A stretch of DNA of 64,000 bases from Fimenecus sp036652055 (GTDB taxonomy: Bacteria > Bacillota > Clostridia > Oscillospirales > Acutalibacteraceae): contig JAVVWP010000008.1 of assembly GCA_036652055.1 (NCBI GenBank), positions 4,312-68,311 on the forward strand, in the 5' to 3' direction. The position numbers were made by a program, and so were the translations under genes. The notes below the pieces were generated by a model. That model worked only from the letters and a program-made list of their open reading frames with translations, was not told where the DNA came from and made no database searches. Shown in pieces: positions 61,496-64,000 of the stretch; positions within the stretch are counted from its first letter, which is position 1; every line of letters begins with the position of its first letter.

Positions 61496-62456
61496 ACCAG
61501 AAATCTTCACCTGGGATTGCTCCTCCGACTGACTGAGGATTTGCATTCATCAAAACCGTCAAATTCTCGGTAGCCATCTTTTTCATATCTGCTTTAGCTA
61601 TAAAGGTAATATTGCAATTTGGGATTGCCATTTTAGCCATAGCTGCTTTAGGAATTATACCATAGGTTTCGCAAAGTGTCGAGGTTTCATCTAAATTTGT
61701 TTTAGTGTATTCAACCGATGCCTTATACTCTTGCATAAAGGTGTCAATTGCTGCTTTATTTGCCTCTGCAAAGTCTTTGCGAACAACTAAACAGCCCATT
61801 GCAAGCGAAACGCCTGATACTTTTTCGAATTCTTTTGTCAAATTAAGTGCTATTCTAACATTTTTGTTTTGAGCGATTGTTGAAGTAACATTAGGCTCAG
61901 GAAGCATACCAATAACAACTTCACCTGATGCCATGAGCGTTGCAAGCTCTGCGTGCTGTGCTTTATATTCAATTTTAACTTTGTCTTTAAGCCCATTCTT
62001 TTCTAAAATATAGTTAAGAACATATTCAGGCGTTGCACCTTGACCTGTTGCATATATTGTTTTGCCTGCTAAATCATTAATACTATTTATTGTGTTTCCG
62101 TTTTCAAGAAGATAAAGAACACCAAGCGTATTTATATTTAGCATTTGAATGTTACCATTTGTTTTTTTATAAAGAACAGATGCAAGATTTAACGGGCAAG
62201 CAGCAACATCATATGTTCCTGCAATTATTCCACTTGCAACCTCGTTTGGATCGGAAACAAGGCTAACGGTATAACTATTTTTAGTAGTACCTGCATCATT
62301 GTCTGACATTAATTTTGCTGTTCCAATTCCTGTTGGACCTTTAAGACTTGCAATCTTAATTTGTGCTTTTTCTTTTGGAGCCTGCGTCTTTCCTGTACAA
62401 GCTGCAAGTGAAAACACAAGCGACAAAGAAAGAATGAGTGCTAAGAATTTTTTCAT
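61485..62456 (-). CDS. ABC transporter substrate-binding lipoprotein (NMT1/SsuA-like)
   Basis: A 323-residue lipoprotein with signal peptide and lipobox SLAAC (Cys near residue 20). The mature part has the two-lobed fold of NMT1/THI5-SsuA proteins: IKIASLKGPTGIGTAKL at the start, then GTYDVAACPLN and LAGKTIYATGQGATPEYVLN. The ligand could be an aliphatic sulfonate, nitrate, thiamine precursor or similar; the sequence does not decide. It follows the Crp/Fnr gene by 14 bases. Confidence 0.85.
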   Translation of the reverse strand: MKKFLALILSLSLVFSLAACTGKTQAPKEKAQIKIASLKGPTGIGTAKLMSDNDAGTTKNSYTVSLVSDPNEVASGIIAGTYDVAACPLNLASVLYKKTNGNIQMLNINTLGVLYLLENGNTINSINDLAGKTIYATGQGATPEYVLNYILEKNGLKDKVKIEYKAQHAELATLMASGEVVIGMLPEPNVTSTIAQNKNVRIALNLTKEFEKVSGVSLAMGCLVVRKDFAEANKAAIDTFMQEYKASVEYTKTNLDETSTLCETYGIIPKAAMAKMAIPNCNITFIAKADMKKMATENLTVLMNANPQSVGGAIPGEDFWYGA

Positions 62457-62470
62457 TTCTAATTACCTCT

Positions 62471-63106
62471 TTATATTAATATTATTTTTTTGTCTTCTTT
62501 AATTACCTTGCCATCTAAAATCAAGTCATCAAGTGTTCTGTAAAGGCTTGCCCTGCTAATATTTAATGACTTTGCAAGCTCTGTCATATTGCGTTGAACT
62601 GTAAAAACGCCGTCATTTGCATTTTTTAAAATATAATTATATAACTTTTCTTCTGCACTTGGGATTGTAAATTCTTCAATTTTGTTGTTTAAAAAGTATA
62701 TCCTTGACGAAAGATATTCGATGTATTTTTTTGCAAAATCACTATTTTTAGCAATAAGCTCATCGACGCCCTCTTTTTTGATAAAAAGGATTTTTGAATT
62801 ATCTTCAGCTATGATATTATTAACAAAAAAATCAGCTTTATTGTAAAGCAAAACCGTTCCAAAAAGCTCACCACTGCTAAGACGGCTTATCGTAACATAA
62901 TCTTTAATCACTTTAGCCGAGCCTTTAATGATGAAACCGATTGATTTTTCATATGTTTCTTTTGAAAAAATAACTTCACCTTTTTTATAATTGTTGATAT
63001 AACTATGTTCTTTCAAAATTAAGTCAATTTCTTTTTCAGAAGCAGATGAAAAAATATTGTTTTTTAGAAGCATTGATACAATTTTTTCTTGAGAAGTATT
63101 TATCAT
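62471..63106 (-). CDS. Crp/Fnr-family transcriptional regulator
   Basis: A 211-residue regulator with an N-terminal cyclic-nucleotide-binding-type beta-roll (YKKGEVIFSKETYEKSIGFI, about residues 36-55; SSGELFGTVLLY) and a C-terminal winged helix (MTELAKSLNISRASLYRTLD, about residues 169-188). No Fe-S-binding cysteines are present, so it is not an Fnr oxygen sensor. It heads the ABC importer operon and probably controls it. Its promoter carries a palindrome over the -10 region, which fits autoregulation. Confidence 0.88.
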   Translation of the reverse strand: MINTSQEKIVSMLLKNNIFSSASEKEIDLILKEHSYINNYKKGEVIFSKETYEKSIGFIIKGSAKVIKDYVTISRLSSGELFGTVLLYNKADFFVNNIIAEDNSKILFIKKEGVDELIAKNSDFAKKYIEYLSSRIYFLNNKIEEFTIPSAEEKLYNYILKNANDGVFTVQRNMTELAKSLNISRASLYRTLDDLILDGKVIKEDKKIILI

Positions 63107-63128
63107 ATTTCACCTTTTGTGTCTTATT

Positions 63129-63172
63129 TAATACACTATTTGTATTATATCACTGCTTTTTGTTATTGTCAA
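63129..63172 (-). promoter_or_regulatory. promoter of the Crp/Fnr-ABC operon with palindrome
   Basis: Exact TTGACA (63172-63167) and TATAAT (63149-63144), 17-base spacer. TAATAC (63129-63134) and GTATTA (63142-63147) form a 6-base inverted repeat with a 7-base centre, overlapping the -10 box. Confidence 0.75.
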
Positions 63173-63234
63173 TTCAAATATCATAATTTTTTTATATTGC
63201 AATTTATAATTAAAAATAAGAATTAGGATTTATA

Positions 63235-63263
63235 TTGAATTTATTTTGTTTTTGTTATATAAT
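63235..63263 (+). promoter_or_regulatory. sigma-A promoter of the BspA-like gene
   Basis: TTGAAT (63235-63240) and TATAAT (63258-63263), 17-base spacer, about 70 bases before the start codon. Confidence 0.6.
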
Positions 63264-63330
63264 ACCATATAATAAGGTTAAATATTTATTTTTAAGTGCA
63301 AATTTACCTTAAAAAACAGGGGGAAATAAA

Positions 63331-64000
63331 ATGAAAAAGAAATTCAAACTCAAAGTGCTTTCAATTTTAATGGCGGTATTAATGATTGCGACAATTATCC
63401 CAATGGGGGCAATTTCATCTTTTGCATTTACAAGCGGAGATTATGAGTATCGGGTTGTTTCAGAAACCTACAACACCGCAGAAATTACGAAATATAATGG
63501 AACTGATGGAGATGTTACAATTCCATCAAAAATTGATAGCTATATAATAAGTGGCATAGGCTACGAAGCATTTAGAGATTGCACAGGTCTTAAAAGCGTA
63601 ACAATCCCTTACTGTATAAGTTTTATATACTATTCTGCATTTGATGGCTGTACAAATCTTACAGCCATTAATGTAAGCGAAGATAATACAAAGTATTCAA
63701 GTGTTGATGGAATATTATATAGAGATAAAACAACGTTATTGATATACCCACAAGGTAAATCCGGTGAGGTTACAGTTCCGACTGGCGTAACAAGCATAGG
63801 TACTAGTGCATTCGAAGGTTATAGTGCATTTGAAGGTTGCACAGGTCTTAAAGGCGTAACTATTCCTAATAGCGTAACAAGCATAGGCGACAGTGCATTT
63901 AATGGTTGCACAGGTCTTACAAGTGTAACAATCCCAAACAGTGTAACAAGCATAGGCGACAGTGCATTTAGAGGTTGCACAGGGCTTACAGTTATTAATG
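63331..64000 (+). CDS. BspA-like leucine-rich-repeat surface protein (5' part)
   Basis: An open frame from ATG 63331, after AGGGGGAAAT, to the window edge: 223 codons, no stop. The signal peptide (about residues 1-36: basic KKKFKLKVL, hydrophobic core, end SSFAF) implies export. BspA-type repeats (LRR_5) follow: GCTGLKSVTIP, then IGYEAF-type units. Three 69-base (23-residue) units begin at 63826, 63895 and 63964 and are nearly identical. Such proteins often mediate adhesion to host or other cells. The C-terminal anchor is beyond the window. Confidence 0.85.
   Translation, partial: MKKKFKLKVLSILMAVLMIATIIPMGAISSFAFTSGDYEYRVVSETYNTAEITKYNGTDGDVTIPSKIDSYIISGIGYEAFRDCTGLKSVTIPYCISFIYYSAFDGCTNLTAINVSEDNTKYSSVDGILYRDKTTLLIYPQGKSGEVTVPTGVTSIGTSAFEGYSAFEGCTGLKGVTIPNSVTSIGDSAFNGCTGLTSVTIPNSVTSIGDSAFRGCTGLTVIN

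Overview
The window is AT-rich bacterial DNA of a low-GC, Gram-positive, anaerobic Clostridia type, most like the Oscillospiraceae/Ruminococcaceae. The inference rests on strong AGGAGG-type ribosome binding sites, frequent TTG starts, near-consensus sigma-A promoters with 17-base spacers, a T-box riboswitch and a Gram-positive LexA box. Sporulation-type genes (cwlD-like, ctpB-like, a DUF3787 spore-surface-like protein), a ferredoxin-dependent 2-oxoacid oxidoreductase and formate-tetrahydrofolate ligase point the same way. I see no phage, transposase, CRISPR array, rRNA or tRNA gene. It reads as ordinary chromosome with compact operons.

1-5.5 kb: the start of a TetR-type regulator, two divergent GPH-family sugar symporters, a histidine phosphatase, an orphan minus-strand transcription unit with an 18-codon ORF, a DUF1292 gene, a probable 6S RNA and a DUF3787 gene. 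5.5-13.3 kb (minus): an alaS-HIT-comEC-holA-toprim-asparaginase operon. 13.5-18 kb (plus): a 7TM histidine kinase, a response regulator with a SARP-like output domain, and fhs. 18.3-26.7 kb: a complete potassium-uptake operon, small membrane protein-kdpFABCDE, with its own sensor and regulator. 26.7-32.7 kb (minus): radA, a GME-fold-like protein and cwlD, then a transglutaminase/alpha-E/ATP-grasp operon. 33-37 kb: a second potassium system (ktrB-ktrA) and an ABC-F ATPase.

37-49 kb: an SOS-controlled dinB stands back to back with a tryptophan T-box leader that precedes a TrpXYZ-type ABC importer. This converges on a minus-strand operon paaK-iorA-iorB-paaK-ACT for aryl-2-oxoacid oxidation. Together they suggest uptake and oxidative fermentation of aromatic amino acids. 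Next come an SSS-family symporter, an amidohydrolase and bipA/typA. 51-58.4 kb: a DUF4091 glycosidase-like protein, an unknown gene, and a cell-wall module (ctpB-like protease, M23 hydrolase, ftsX, ftsE). 58.5-63.1 kb: a PucR/CdaR-type regulator, and a Crp/Fnr regulator heading a SsuABC/TauABC-like importer operon. The last 0.7 kb is the 5' part of a BspA-like leucine-rich-repeat surface protein cut by the window edge.

No clearly new defence or biosynthetic system stands out. The best leads are the orphan minus-strand unit at 4.1-4.45 kb, the tryptophan T-box beside the aryl-acid operon, the LexA-overlapped dinB promoter, a c-di-AMP-type motif in KdpD, the long acidic tail on FtsE, and several palindromes placed on promoters. 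All functional calls come from reading motifs by eye; no database search was run.
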